Part shown: positions 24,589 to 32,933 of the stretch, piece after piece
Numbering within the stretch: the first letter of the stretch is position 1
How the letters are laid out: each line of letters begins with the position of its first letter
Source of the DNA: Verrucomicrobiota bacterium
GTDB taxonomy: Bacteria > Verrucomicrobiota > Verrucomicrobiia > CAIQCK01
NCBI GenBank assembly: GCA_016222825.1
Contig: JACRQF010000016.1
Span: 210,151 to 274,150, forward strand
DNA length: 64,000 nucleotides
Direction of reading: 5' to 3'
Notes under the pieces: model-generated
Told to the model about the DNA's origin: nothing
The model's input: the letters and a program-made list of their open reading frames with translations, nothing else
The model's database searches: none
Program-made: the position numbers and the translations under genes

Positions 24589-26553
24589 TCAGTGCCGCCC
24601 TCCTCTCACAAGTGCCAGCGGCCGTTGCGGCCGTTTGGCGGCGGCGGTTTCCTTGGTCGGGCTGACGCCGAAGAGATGCGCGTAAATTTTACCCGCGACC
24701 GGCGCGGCCACCTGGCCGCCGCTGTCGCCGTCTTCGAGCATGATGGCGAGCGCGTATTTCGGGTTCTGGTAGGGCGCAAAGCTGACGAACCACGCGCGAT
24801 GGCCAGTAATGTTGGCCTGCGCGTCCATTACCTGCGCGGTGCCGGTCTTGCCGGCGATTTCGACGCCGGGGATGCCGGCTTTCTTGCCGGTGCCGTCCGC
24901 GTCCTGCACAACGCCGCGCATGGCCTGGCGGACCAGCTCCATCAACTGCGGCCGCACGGTGAGCCGGCCAAGTTCGCGCGGGGGAAACTCCTCAACCGCC
25001 GTCCCGATCCCGCCGTCGCGGTTCTGCTGATGAATGCTCTTGACCAGCCGCGGCGCGATCACGGTGCCGCCGTTGGCGATGGCGGCGGTGACGCACGCCA
25101 TCTGCAAGGGCGTCGCATCCACCTCGCCCTGGCCGATGGCGATGTTGGCGGTCTCGGCGGGCCGGTGGCGGCGCATCATGTCCGGCAGATGGCCGCGCGC
25201 CTCGCGCGGCAGCGGAATGCCCGTCCGCTCGCCCAAGTGCAACTGCTTGGCCATCGCCACGATCGCCCCCATGCCGATGTCCATGCCGTGCTCGTAAAAG
25301 AAGATGTTGCACGAGTGGACGATGGACGAGCGCAGGTTCACCGCGCCGTGCTGGCCGCCCTTGGACTTGATCCAGCATTTCTTTAACTGGCCTGCCACCT
25401 TCACCTCGCCGCTGCAAAACGCGGCGGAGCCGGGCGCGAGTTTGCCGCTGTCAAGGCCGGCGAGCGCGACAACAAGCTTGAACGTGGAGCCGGGCGCGTA
25501 TTGCTCGCTGACAGCGCGGTTGGCCAGCGGCTTGGACGGGTCTTTCAACAGCGCGTCCATTTCTTGCGGGTGGATGCGCGGGATGAACTTGTTCGGGTCG
25601 AAAGTGGGATTGGAGGCCAGCGCGAGCACGTCGCCGTTGTTGGGGTCCATCACGACCGCCGCGCCGATATGCTCGCCCAGCGCCTGTTCGGCCGCCTGCT
25701 GGCAACGCGCGTCGAGCGACAACACGAGGTCGTGACCGGGCTGTGGCGGCTGCACGCCCAGCTCGCGCTCCTTGTAGCCGCGCGCGTTGATGAGGATGGT
25801 CCGGGAGCCGGTCCGTCCGCGCAGTTCGCGGTCGAACTTCATCTCCAGCCCGCTGACGCCGCGCACCTCGGCTTGCGTGAACGTCGGCAGGCTTTGGTCC
25901 AGCTCCAGCGTCGGTTTGCTGCGGGTGACGTAGCCGAGCGAGTGCGCCGCGAGCGGATAGGTCTGGTCGCCCGCCTTGAAACCGTAGCGGCGGACTGCAT
26001 TGACCTCGATGGCCATGCCGGTGGGCAGCGGCGAGTGCTCGTTGGCGATGGCGACGGCGCCTTCGTTCAGGTCGGGGAAGAGAATGAGCGGCAACGGGCG
26101 CAGTTCCGCGGCGTGGACGCGGATGGCGCGGTCGTCAAACTGCGGCTTCTGGCCGATGAGCCGGCCGAAGGTGTTGGCTTTCTCGCGGACAAGCTCGACG
26201 AGAATCTGGTCGCGACGGCCGGGCTCGAGACGTTTGCCGTGGCGTCGGATTTCCTGGCGCACGCGCTCGTGCCACTCGTCGGAAAGTTCTTCGAGGTAGA
26301 TCACCGCGTCGAAACTCGGCCGGCTGTCGGCGAGACAGATGCCGTTGCGGTCGTAGATCAGGCCGCGCACGGCGGGGATTTCGACGAGCCGCTGGCTCTG
26401 CCGCTCCTGGCTCGCGCCGAACTGGGCGCTCCGCACAACCTGAATCTGGAAAAGTTGCGTGGCGAGCAGGAACAAGCTGGCGACCATGACCAAGCCAATC
26501 AGCATCAACCGCCCTTCCTCGCGGCGGAAAATTTCGCGCCAGAGCCGCCGCAT
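24589..26553 (-). CDS. mrdA: penicillin-binding protein 2 (peptidoglycan transpeptidase)
   Basis: The 654-residue bitopic protein has one N-terminal membrane helix (about residues 16-34), the pedestal domain (VEIPAVRGLIYDRNG), and the transpeptidase domain. Its three active-site motifs are STFK (~356), SCN in VHSCNIF (~413) and KTG in AGKTGTAQ (~565). It crosslinks the side-wall peptidoglycan made by RodA. It is encoded directly between mreD and rodA. The adjacent stop and start codons imply coupling. Confidence 0.97.
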   Translation of the reverse strand: MRRLWREIFRREEGRLMLIGLVMVASLFLLATQLFQIQVVRSAQFGASQERQSQRLVEIPAVRGLIYDRNGICLADSRPSFDAVIYLEELSDEWHERVRQEIRRHGKRLEPGRRDQILVELVREKANTFGRLIGQKPQFDDRAIRVHAAELRPLPLILFPDLNEGAVAIANEHSPLPTGMAIEVNAVRRYGFKAGDQTYPLAAHSLGYVTRSKPTLELDQSLPTFTQAEVRGVSGLEMKFDRELRGRTGSRTILINARGYKERELGVQPPQPGHDLVLSLDARCQQAAEQALGEHIGAAVVMDPNNGDVLALASNPTFDPNKFIPRIHPQEMDALLKDPSKPLANRAVSEQYAPGSTFKLVVALAGLDSGKLAPGSAAFCSGEVKVAGQLKKCWIKSKGGQHGAVNLRSSIVHSCNIFFYEHGMDIGMGAIVAMAKQLHLGERTGIPLPREARGHLPDMMRRHRPAETANIAIGQGEVDATPLQMACVTAAIANGGTVIAPRLVKSIHQQNRDGGIGTAVEEFPPRELGRLTVRPQLMELVRQAMRGVVQDADGTGKKAGIPGVEIAGKTGTAQVMDAQANITGHRAWFVSFAPYQNPKYALAIMLEDGDSGGQVAAPVAGKIYAHLFGVSPTKETAAAKRPQRPLALVRGGRH

Positions 26554-27069
26554 TTAGAAGACCTCCACTTCTTTTGCGCCCGGCCATTGCCCGGTCCAGC
26601 GCGCCGCACCCTTGAACAACCAGAGCAGCGGCGGCGTGCCGAGCGCGGCCAGCAACGCGATGAGCGCCATCTTCGCGGCGATCCCGAACTCGAAAGGCAG
26701 CGGCGTCGCGCCGAGGCCGAGCAGCAGCCACGTCCAGACCGAGAGCGCAAGCGAGGTTGCTCCGCCGAGCGCGAGTTGCAGGAGGATGTTGTCGCGGTAA
26801 AGGACACGCTGGAAATGGCTGATGACAGCGGCGGCCACAGCCAGTGGCGCAACGCTCAGTCCAAGCGCCTGGAAAGAAAGCGCGTCGAGCAGCACGCCGC
26901 AGGCGACGGCGGCGAAGAGCGCGCGGTTCCAGGACGCAAACAGCGCCGCAAAGACCACCACCGCCGGCGTCAGGTCGAGCTTCACACCAGCGACGTTGAC
27001 GACGGCGGCCAGCGCGCACTGGAGCGCCATCGCCAACACCACCGCTGCCAATAGGAATGTCTTCGTCAT
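26554..27069 (-). CDS. mreD: rod-shape-determining protein MreD
   Basis: A hydrophobic 171-residue protein with about five membrane helices, typical of MreD. Sequence conservation is low, so the assignment rests mainly on its place between mreC and mrdA and on its topology. It is thought to stabilise the elongasome at the inner membrane. Its stop abuts the mrdA start. Confidence 0.9.
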   Translation of the reverse strand: MTKTFLLAAVVLAMALQCALAAVVNVAGVKLDLTPAVVVFAALFASWNRALFAAVACGVLLDALSFQALGLSVAPLAVAAAVISHFQRVLYRDNILLQLALGGATSLALSVWTWLLLGLGATPLPFEFGIAAKMALIALLAALGTPPLLWLFKGAARWTGQWPGAKEVEVF

Positions 27070-27070
27070 G

Positions 27071-27877
27071 TCACCGGCAAATCACAAACACTTCTTCGAG
27101 CCGGTTCAGGTCCACCGCGGGCTTGATCCGCGCGCTCTTGTAAAGGCCCGACTCGTTGAGCGCGGCGGGTTCCAGCGTGCCGATGCGGATGCCCTTCGGA
27201 AAAACCCCGCCGAGGCCGCTGGTGATGACCGTGTATTTCGCAAACACCTTCGCGTCGCGCCCGATGAAATCCATGCGGCAACCCGGCTCGCCGCCCAGGC
27301 CCTCGAACACACCCTCGACGATGCCCGGGCTGCGCGTCTCCTGCACCAGCGCGCTCACCTTGCAGTTCGGGTCCACGATAAGCTGCACGCGGGATGTGCC
27401 GCCCGTGACGGCGACGGTCTTGCCAACAAGACCGGCGGTGGTCACGACCGCGCAATTTTCCGTGACGCCATCGCTGGAGCCGATGTCGAGGATGATCGTC
27501 TTCCACCAGTTGGACGGGTCGCGGCCGGTAATGCGCGCGGGCTTCAGGCGCGGGCCGACGGCCTGACGGAATCCCGCCATGTCGCGGAGGCGGCGGTTCT
27601 CGTCCTCCAGTTCCGTCAACCGCAGCCGTTCCTGCATCTGGAGCGCGAGCTGTTCGCGGAGCTGGTGGTTCTGTTGGAGCAGAGCCGTGCGGGATTGCAC
27701 TTCCTGCCGGGAGGCGTCCCACCAGCGTTGGAAGGCCGTGCTCATCGAGAGCACGGGGGAGAAAAGCTGCGTGACCAGTGACCTCAGTCTCAGCGACGGC
27801 CCCGCGGGCAGCGCAAAGTAAAGCACCAGGCTCAGAATAATCGTGCCGAGCAACGCCAAATAGCTTCGTCGTAACAT
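27071..27877 (-). CDS. mreC: rod-shape-determining protein MreC
   Basis: The N-terminus has one membrane anchor (LALLGTIILSLVLYFAL). A coiled coil follows (QNHQLREQLALQMQERLRL, about residues 65-95), then the beta-barrel C-terminal domain with VTGGTSRVQLIVDPNCKVSA. MreC binds and activates PBP2 on the periplasmic side. At 268 residues it is of normal length. It is 81 bp downstream of mreB. Confidence 0.95.
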   Translation of the reverse strand: MLRRSYLALLGTIILSLVLYFALPAGPSLRLRSLVTQLFSPVLSMSTAFQRWWDASRQEVQSRTALLQQNHQLREQLALQMQERLRLTELEDENRRLRDMAGFRQAVGPRLKPARITGRDPSNWWKTIILDIGSSDGVTENCAVVTTAGLVGKTVAVTGGTSRVQLIVDPNCKVSALVQETRSPGIVEGVFEGLGGEPGCRMDFIGRDAKVFAKYTVITSGLGGVFPKGIRIGTLEPAALNESGLYKSARIKPAVDLNRLEEVFVICR

Positions 27878-27958
27878 GCCTTCTCAGGCGGGGACTCTCG
27901 CGTCCCTTCGGCGGGCGATAGAATACAACATGGGGCGGCAGGACCGGCGCGACGCCGG

Positions 27959-28990
27959 CTAGACACGGTTGTTGGCGGAGATCTTCTCGAGAAACTGAAG
28001 TTCGTTGAGCACGCGGCCGGTTCCTTCAGCGACAGCGCTGAGCGGGTCGTCCGCTATATGAACGGGCAGCCCGGTTTCCTCGGCCAGCAGCTTGTCAATG
28101 CCTCGCAGCAACGCGCCGCCGCCTGCCAGCATGATGCCCCGGTCCACGAGGTCAGCCGCCAGTTCCGGCGGGCACCGCTCAAGGGTGACACGCACGCTTT
28201 CGACAATCTGTGAAACCGGTTCCAATAGTGCTTCGCGAATCTCCTGTGATGTGACAGTGAGGGTCTTGGGCAGTCCTGCAACCAGGTCGCGGCCCTTGAC
28301 CTCCAACGTCATCTCTTGCTCCAACGGGAAGGCCGATCCGAGCCGGATCTTGATCTCCTCCGCGGTGCGTTCTCCCACCATCAAATTATAGGCACGCTTC
28401 ATGTATTGGATGATCGCCTCATCCAATTCATCGCCCGCCACCCTGATGCTCCGGCTGAATACAATGCCAGCCAGTGAAATCAAGGCGACTTCGGTCGTGC
28501 CTCCGCCAATATCCACGATCATGTTCCCTGCCGGTTCTTGCACCGGCATTCCGACGCCGATCGCCGCTGCCATCGGTTCTTCGATCAGATAGACCTTGCG
28601 GGCACCGGCGTGAGTCGCCGAATCCTTGACCGCCCGCTTCTCGACCTCCGTGATGCCCGAAGGCACCGCCACAATCACCCGGGGCGCAACCATGGAACGC
28701 CGGTTGTGCACCTTGCGGATGAAGTAACGCAGCATGCTCTCGGTGATCTCGAAGTCGGCTATCACGCCGTCCTTCATAGGTCGGATCGCCACAATACTGC
28801 CGGGGGTTCGGCCCACCATGCGCTTGGCTTCCTCGCCGACAGCAAGGACATTGCTGGTGCCAGCCTGGATCGCAACGACACTGGGTTCCCTCAGGACAAT
28901 GCCGTGGTCCTTGACGTAAACCACGGAATTCGCAGTCCCTAAATCAATCCCGATGTCATTCGAGAACAACCCTAACAGTTTGCTTAACAT
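27959..28990 (-). CDS. mreB: actin-like rod-shape protein MreB
   Basis: Forms membrane-bound filaments that guide elongation of the side wall. The 343-residue protein has the actin-fold nucleotide motifs: DLGTANSVVYVKDHG (phosphate 1), IVDIGGGTTEVAL (phosphate 2) and GIMLAGGGALLRGID (adenosine). It is first in mreB-mreC-mreD-mrdA-rodA-rng. The 176 bp before it (28991-29166) contain no gene and probably hold the promoter. Confidence 0.98.
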   Translation of the reverse strand: MLSKLLGLFSNDIGIDLGTANSVVYVKDHGIVLREPSVVAIQAGTSNVLAVGEEAKRMVGRTPGSIVAIRPMKDGVIADFEITESMLRYFIRKVHNRRSMVAPRVIVAVPSGITEVEKRAVKDSATHAGARKVYLIEEPMAAAIGVGMPVQEPAGNMIVDIGGGTTEVALISLAGIVFSRSIRVAGDELDEAIIQYMKRAYNLMVGERTAEEIKIRLGSAFPLEQEMTLEVKGRDLVAGLPKTLTVTSQEIREALLEPVSQIVESVRVTLERCPPELAADLVDRGIMLAGGGALLRGIDKLLAEETGLPVHIADDPLSAVAEGTGRVLNELQFLEKISANNRV

Positions 28991-29166
28991 GCTTCGCGGC
29001 GGCCGGTGTTAGCGACTACCTGATCTCTCTCTAATCTAATCCACTTCTATTCCTGCTGGCGACGCTGCCACACGGCACACGCCGGCCAACATACGGCCAT
29101 CTTATGTAGGGGTAACTCCCGCGCACGTCAAGGAGATATGCCGTTGCCGCGCCGAAAGAAATGACT

Positions 29167-30003
29167 TCAGGGAGTGTTCGCCGCCGGCGGCCGGGGTGCC
29201 CGCCGGCTCAGGCTCTCGCCGCCCACGACCCTCACCGCCCCATCCGCCAACCGCTTCAGTTCCGGAATGCTGTTGTAGTTCGACAACGACTCCCGTCTCA
29301 GCACGACGCCCTTCGGCGAGACGACGGAATGGACGAACTGCCGCGGTTGCGCCTGTTGCAGCACGTGAAAGTTGCCCTCCTTGTCCGTTTCCGCCGCCGG
29401 CGCGCTGAACGTCACCCATTCGCCCAGTGGAATGACGCCGTAGATGTTATCGCCGCTCTGGTCCTCCACACGCGCGTATAGCCAGACCTGCCTTCCCAGC
29501 AGCACCTCGATGAGCGAGTAGTTGCGCAGCCCCTCCTTGCCCGATTCATCCTTGAACCCTGCGGGCTTGCTCAGCATCTGCCGGCCGGCCACCACATCAA
29601 CGGTGCATTCGCGGGACGCGAACGACCCGCCAAGATTGCCCGCTCTCACAAGCGCGCGGACGCGGTATTTGCCCGGCGCGCGGATCTGGTAGTAAGCAAC
29701 GAGGTTCGCCGCCTTGGCGCCGGCCTGCCCCGGCCCCAACGTCATCGTGCCCGCCAGAAAACCCGGGCCAACCATGCCGATGCGCTCGCCCGTGCTGCGG
29801 GTGATCTCGAACCGAAGCCACGGCGTGGATTCCTGGTCCGCCAGTTGGATCTGGCCCGCGCTGTAGTTGTGGACATCCACCGTCGCGACCATCGGCTCGT
29901 AAAGCAGATACCGCTCCCGCTCCAGGTCCAGGCGCACGTTGACTTGCGCCCACGCCGGAAGGGCGAGAAAAATAGCGGTGGCAATGACGGCCGGTCGAAT
30001 CAT
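29167..30003 (-). CDS. exported hypothetical protein (278 aa)
   Basis: I do not recognise it. A signal peptide (IRPAVIATAIFLALPAWA) is followed by a beta-rich sequence with an immunoglobulin-like pattern: RLDLERERYLLYEPMVATVD, VRALVRAGNLGGSFASRECT. This resembles the 'transglutaminase-N/Ig-like' parts of bacterial envelope proteins. The proline-rich C-terminus (RRAPRPPAANTP) is probably flexible. No catalytic motif was found. It is divergent from pyrF with 60 bp between. Confidence 0.7.
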   Translation of the reverse strand: MIRPAVIATAIFLALPAWAQVNVRLDLERERYLLYEPMVATVDVHNYSAGQIQLADQESTPWLRFEITRSTGERIGMVGPGFLAGTMTLGPGQAGAKAANLVAYYQIRAPGKYRVRALVRAGNLGGSFASRECTVDVVAGRQMLSKPAGFKDESGKEGLRNYSLIEVLLGRQVWLYARVEDQSGDNIYGVIPLGEWVTFSAPAAETDKEGNFHVLQQAQPRQFVHSVVSPKGVVLRRESLSNYNSIPELKRLADGAVRVVGGESLSRRAPRPPAANTP

Positions 30004-30063
30004 GCGCGCACGCTATCACGCGCCCGCTTGCATCAGCAAACGATTTCTCCTAACCTCGCCGCC

Positions 30064-30732
30064 ATGCCCACAGAACTCATCGTCGCCGTGGATGTGCCCG
30101 ATCTCGCGCAAGCCAGCCGCGTCCTCGACCGGCTCGCCGACAGCGTCCGCTGGTTCAAGGTCGGCCTCCAACTCTTCACCGCCGCCGGCCCCGCCGTCCT
30201 CCGCGAGATTCGTTCGCGCGGCGGCAAAGTCTTCCTCGACCTGAAGTTCCACGACATCCCCAACACCGTCGCCGGCGCGGCTGAATCCGCCGCCGCCCTC
30301 GGCGTCGAGATGTTCAACGTCCACGCCTCCGGCGGCGAGGCCATGATGCGCGCGGCGATGGAAGGCGGTGCCAAGGCCCCCGGCGCGCGCCCGCTCGTCA
30401 TTGCCGTCACCATCCTCACCAGCCAGCCCGCCACCGAAGCCGACGTGTTGAAACTGGCGCGCTCGGCCAAGACCAGCGGACTCGACGGCGTCGTCTGCTC
30501 CGCCCGCGAAGCCGTCGCTCTCAAGCGCGAACTCGGCGCGGACTTCAAGCTCGTCTGCCCCGGCATCCGTCCCGCGTGGAGCGAGAAAGGCGACCAGAAC
30601 CGCATCGTCACCCCGTGCGACGCCGTCAAAGCCGGCGCCGACTACATCGTCGTCGGCCGCCCCATCCTCGCCGCGCCCAATCCCGCCGAAGCTGCCAAGC
30701 GTGTCATCGAGGAGATGAAGACCGGAAGCTGA
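30064..30732 (+). CDS. pyrF: orotidine 5'-phosphate decarboxylase
   Basis: Last step of UMP synthesis. The 222-residue TIM-barrel protein has IVAVDVPD, the catalytic DLKFHDIPNTV (Lys/Asp tetrad), the phosphate-loop segment CPGIRP and VVGRPILAAPNPAEAA. I start at the ATG at 30064; the frame upstream runs antisense into the preceding gene. This is a small PyrF of the E. coli type. It is a single gene, convergent with the aminopeptidase. Confidence 0.97.
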   Translation: MPTELIVAVDVPDLAQASRVLDRLADSVRWFKVGLQLFTAAGPAVLREIRSRGGKVFLDLKFHDIPNTVAGAAESAAALGVEMFNVHASGGEAMMRAAMEGGAKAPGARPLVIAVTILTSQPATEADVLKLARSAKTSGLDGVVCSAREAVALKRELGADFKLVCPGIRPAWSEKGDQNRIVTPCDAVKAGADYIVVGRPILAAPNPAEAAKRVIEEMKTGS

Positions 30733-30751
30733 ATCCGCCTCGCGGCTCGTG

Positions 30752-31873
30752 TTACGGCTGCGGGAACCGCTTGTTGATGAAACGGCCGTTTTTCTGGATA
30801 AGCTCGCCGTCGCCGTAAATCTCGCCGCCTTTGCGGAGATCGCAGACCATGTCCCAGTGGAGGCCGCTGCGGTTCTTGTTGCCGGTTTCGGGATAGCCCG
30901 CGCCGAGGGCGAGATGGATCGTGCCGCCAATCTTTTCGTCGAAAAGCGTGTTCTTCGTGTAGCGCTCGACGTTGTAGTTGGTTCCAAACGCGGCCTCGCC
31001 GAGGTAGCAGGAGCCTTTGTCCATCGCGACCATCGCGCGGAGAAACTCCTGCCCCTTGTCGGCCTCGGCCCTGACGACCTTGCCGCGCTCGAACGTGAGC
31101 CGGACGCCGTTGACTTCGCGGCCGTTGTGAACAGCGGGGAAGCTGAACTTTACATGCCCCTCGACGGTCTCCTCGACCGGGCCGGTGAAGACCTCGCCGT
31201 CGGGGAAGTTCAACTGGCCGTCGCAGTTGATCCATTTGCGGCCCTTGACGGAGAACGTGAGATCGGTGTCCTCGGCGACAATACGAATCTGGCGGCGGCG
31301 GTTCAGGAAATCTGTGAGCACCTGCTGCTGCTTGGAAATGCGTTTCCATGCTTGGATCGGGTTCGGGTCGTCGAGGTGGCCGGCGCCAAAGACGAACTCC
31401 TCGTATTCTTCAAGCGACATCTCGGCGTCCTGGGCGCTGGCGTTGCAGGGCCATTGCGTGCCGCACCAACGGAGCTTGCCGGCGGCGGCGCGGTCCATGA
31501 AGACCTGCCGGATTGGCTTGCGGGCCGAGGACACCAGCGCAAGACGCTTGGGATCCACATTGCTGAGGCCCTTGGTGTTCTGGCCAGCCCAGATGCCGAT
31601 GGAGGCGTCAATCGTGCGGACCTTCTGGAGCGCGAGCGGCGAGAGCCACTGCAACTGTTCCTTGCTCGCCTCCGCGTGAAAAATCTCCGAGAGACTGTCG
31701 AGTGTGATATCGCAAACAACAAACGCGCCGCGCCGAATGGCCGCGCGGTAACAAGCCGCGATCAACGGTGCTGCAACGACCTCGCCGTTGATGGCGACGA
31801 CGTCGCGAGGTTTGAGTTTGACAGAATAATCAACGAGCAGGTTGGCGAGCTTTTCGACGCGCGGGTCTTTCAT
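30752..31873 (-). CDS. M29-family (AmpS/PepS) metal-dependent aminopeptidase
   Basis: The 373-residue product follows the aminopeptidase T/PepS family: a DVVAINGEVVAAPLI region at the N-terminus, then motifs with metal-binding Glu/His/Asp (VEETVEGHVKFSFP, YLGEAAFGTN, HLALGAGYPETGNKNRSG, HWDMVCDLRKGG). It releases N-terminal residues from peptides in the cytosol. I start at the ATG at 31873; the extension to 31939 has no family support. It ends 20 bp from pyrF, tail to tail. Confidence 0.92.
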   Translation of the reverse strand: MKDPRVEKLANLLVDYSVKLKPRDVVAINGEVVAAPLIAACYRAAIRRGAFVVCDITLDSLSEIFHAEASKEQLQWLSPLALQKVRTIDASIGIWAGQNTKGLSNVDPKRLALVSSARKPIRQVFMDRAAAGKLRWCGTQWPCNASAQDAEMSLEEYEEFVFGAGHLDDPNPIQAWKRISKQQQVLTDFLNRRRQIRIVAEDTDLTFSVKGRKWINCDGQLNFPDGEVFTGPVEETVEGHVKFSFPAVHNGREVNGVRLTFERGKVVRAEADKGQEFLRAMVAMDKGSCYLGEAAFGTNYNVERYTKNTLFDEKIGGTIHLALGAGYPETGNKNRSGLHWDMVCDLRKGGEIYGDGELIQKNGRFINKRFPQP

Positions 31874-31953
31874 AGTGTCTGTAGTTGGGTTGTTTCGTTG
31901 GCGACATTGTAACCACACCTTCTCCCTTGGCGAACACAAACGCTGCCCGCAGT

Positions 31954-32128
31954 CCCCGACGTAAGTCGGGGGAATTCTTTGCGAAGACCGCTTCTCCTGC
32001 GCCCCTCCGCCTCGTTACCTCGGCGGCTACGCCGCTTGTTTCCTCGTAGCCCCCGACGTAAGTCGGGGGTCTTCTTGCGAAAACCGCTTCTCCTGCGCGC
32101 AAGCCCACCGCCTCCTCACGTCGGCGGC
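31954..32128. repeat. REP block A with two palindromes
   Basis: Palindromes CCCCGACGTAAGTCGGGG at 31954-31971 and (with one extra C/G each side) at 32050-32069 are joined by a shared spacer containing CTTCTCCTGCGCCCCTCCGC. The block resembles block B over its whole length. It occupies the gap between the aminopeptidase and the RAYT gene. Confidence 0.88.
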
Positions 32129-32136
32129 TACGACGG

Positions 32137-32694
32137 CTACTTCGCAGCGGCCTCGTCTCCACGCTCCTGCCAATAGATCTTCCAAAACAACTCCCAGAAA
32201 CCATCCGCCAGTGGATGCAATGTCGGATACCCCGGCACGATGGCACCGCTGTAAAACCAGTCGTTCTCTCGCGCGGCCAACCCGGCTCGCACTGGATTCG
32301 CCAGCACGTAATAACAAGTCTTCGCAAAAGCATCGCGCTGCCGTTCTTCATCGCGCAAGACATGGTCATGCGCCTGATGTTGCCAATGGCGATCATTGCC
32401 CAACACCGGCTCCAATTGAGTCCGAAGGAACTTTACCGCGTTGAGTTGGTCCGAGTCGCGCCTCATTCCCATCCAGACAAAGTGCAGATGATCGGGCATC
32501 AAACAATACACCGGGCAGAACAATCCTTCGCGTGCCGCCGCGTGCAGCAGCATCTCCCGGAACTTGGCATGGAACGCCGGGGTCAACCAGCCGCGGGAGC
32601 GTTCTTCGAGCGTGAGAGTCCAGAAGACGACAGCATGGCCTTGGTAGCGGTGGCGTTCAAGTCGTGGGAGTTTGCCTTTGTGAGGCGCAGTCAT
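32137..32694 (-). CDS. REP-associated tyrosine transposase (RAYT, Y1/HUH type)
   Basis: The 185-residue protein has the HUH metal site as MPDHLHFV (about residue 84) and a C-terminal catalytic segment CYYVLANPVRAGL, with the YxxxNPVRAG pattern typical of TnpA-REP proteins. RAYTs cut single-stranded REP palindromes and do not mobilise themselves like an IS200 element. I start at the ATG at 32692-32694; the long extension to 32913 only translates the palindromic block. Flanking palindromes are the likely substrate. Confidence 0.92.
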   Translation of the reverse strand: MTAPHKGKLPRLERHRYQGHAVVFWTLTLEERSRGWLTPAFHAKFREMLLHAAAREGLFCPVYCLMPDHLHFVWMGMRRDSDQLNAVKFLRTQLEPVLGNDRHWQHQAHDHVLRDEERQRDAFAKTCYYVLANPVRAGLAARENDWFYSGAIVPGYPTLHPLADGFWELFWKIYWQERGDEAAAK

Positions 32695-32758
32695 GGCGGC
32701 TGTATTAGTAGCCGGACGAACTGACTTCAAGCCTGAACTCCGTCGTATTTCCTCGTAG

Positions 32759-32933
32759 CCCCCGACGTAAGTCGGGGGTCTTCTTGCGAAGACCGCTTCT
32801 CCTGCGCCCCTCCGCCTCGTTACCTCGACGGCTACGCTGCTTGTTTCCTCGTAGCCCCCGACGTAAGTCGGGGGTCTTCTTGCGAAAACTGCTTCTCCTA
32901 TGCGCAAGCCCACCGCCTCCTCACCTCGGCTGC
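32759..32933. repeat. REP block B with two palindromes
   Basis: Palindromes at 32759-32778 and 32855-32874 match those of block A. The block is offset from block A by 805-806 bp. Its right end overlaps the last codons of the kinase-SUMF1 gene (stop at 32921-32923). Confidence 0.88.

Larger units (their letters stand above)
31954..32933. mobile_element. REP/RAYT element: transposase-like gene between two palindromic repeat blocks
   Basis: Two ~175-bp direct-repeat blocks (31954-32128 and 32759-32933) bracket a REP-associated tyrosine transposase gene. Each block carries two copies of an 18-20-bp palindrome with arms CCCCGAC/GTCGGGG around GTAA. This layout is that of the REP/RAYT systems, in which a domesticated Y1 transposase copies palindromes. 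Confidence 0.85.

Noticed and set aside
32695..32913. N-terminal extension of the RAYT protein with repeated RRPPTYVGGYEE
   Set aside because: That peptide is the translation of the REP palindrome block.
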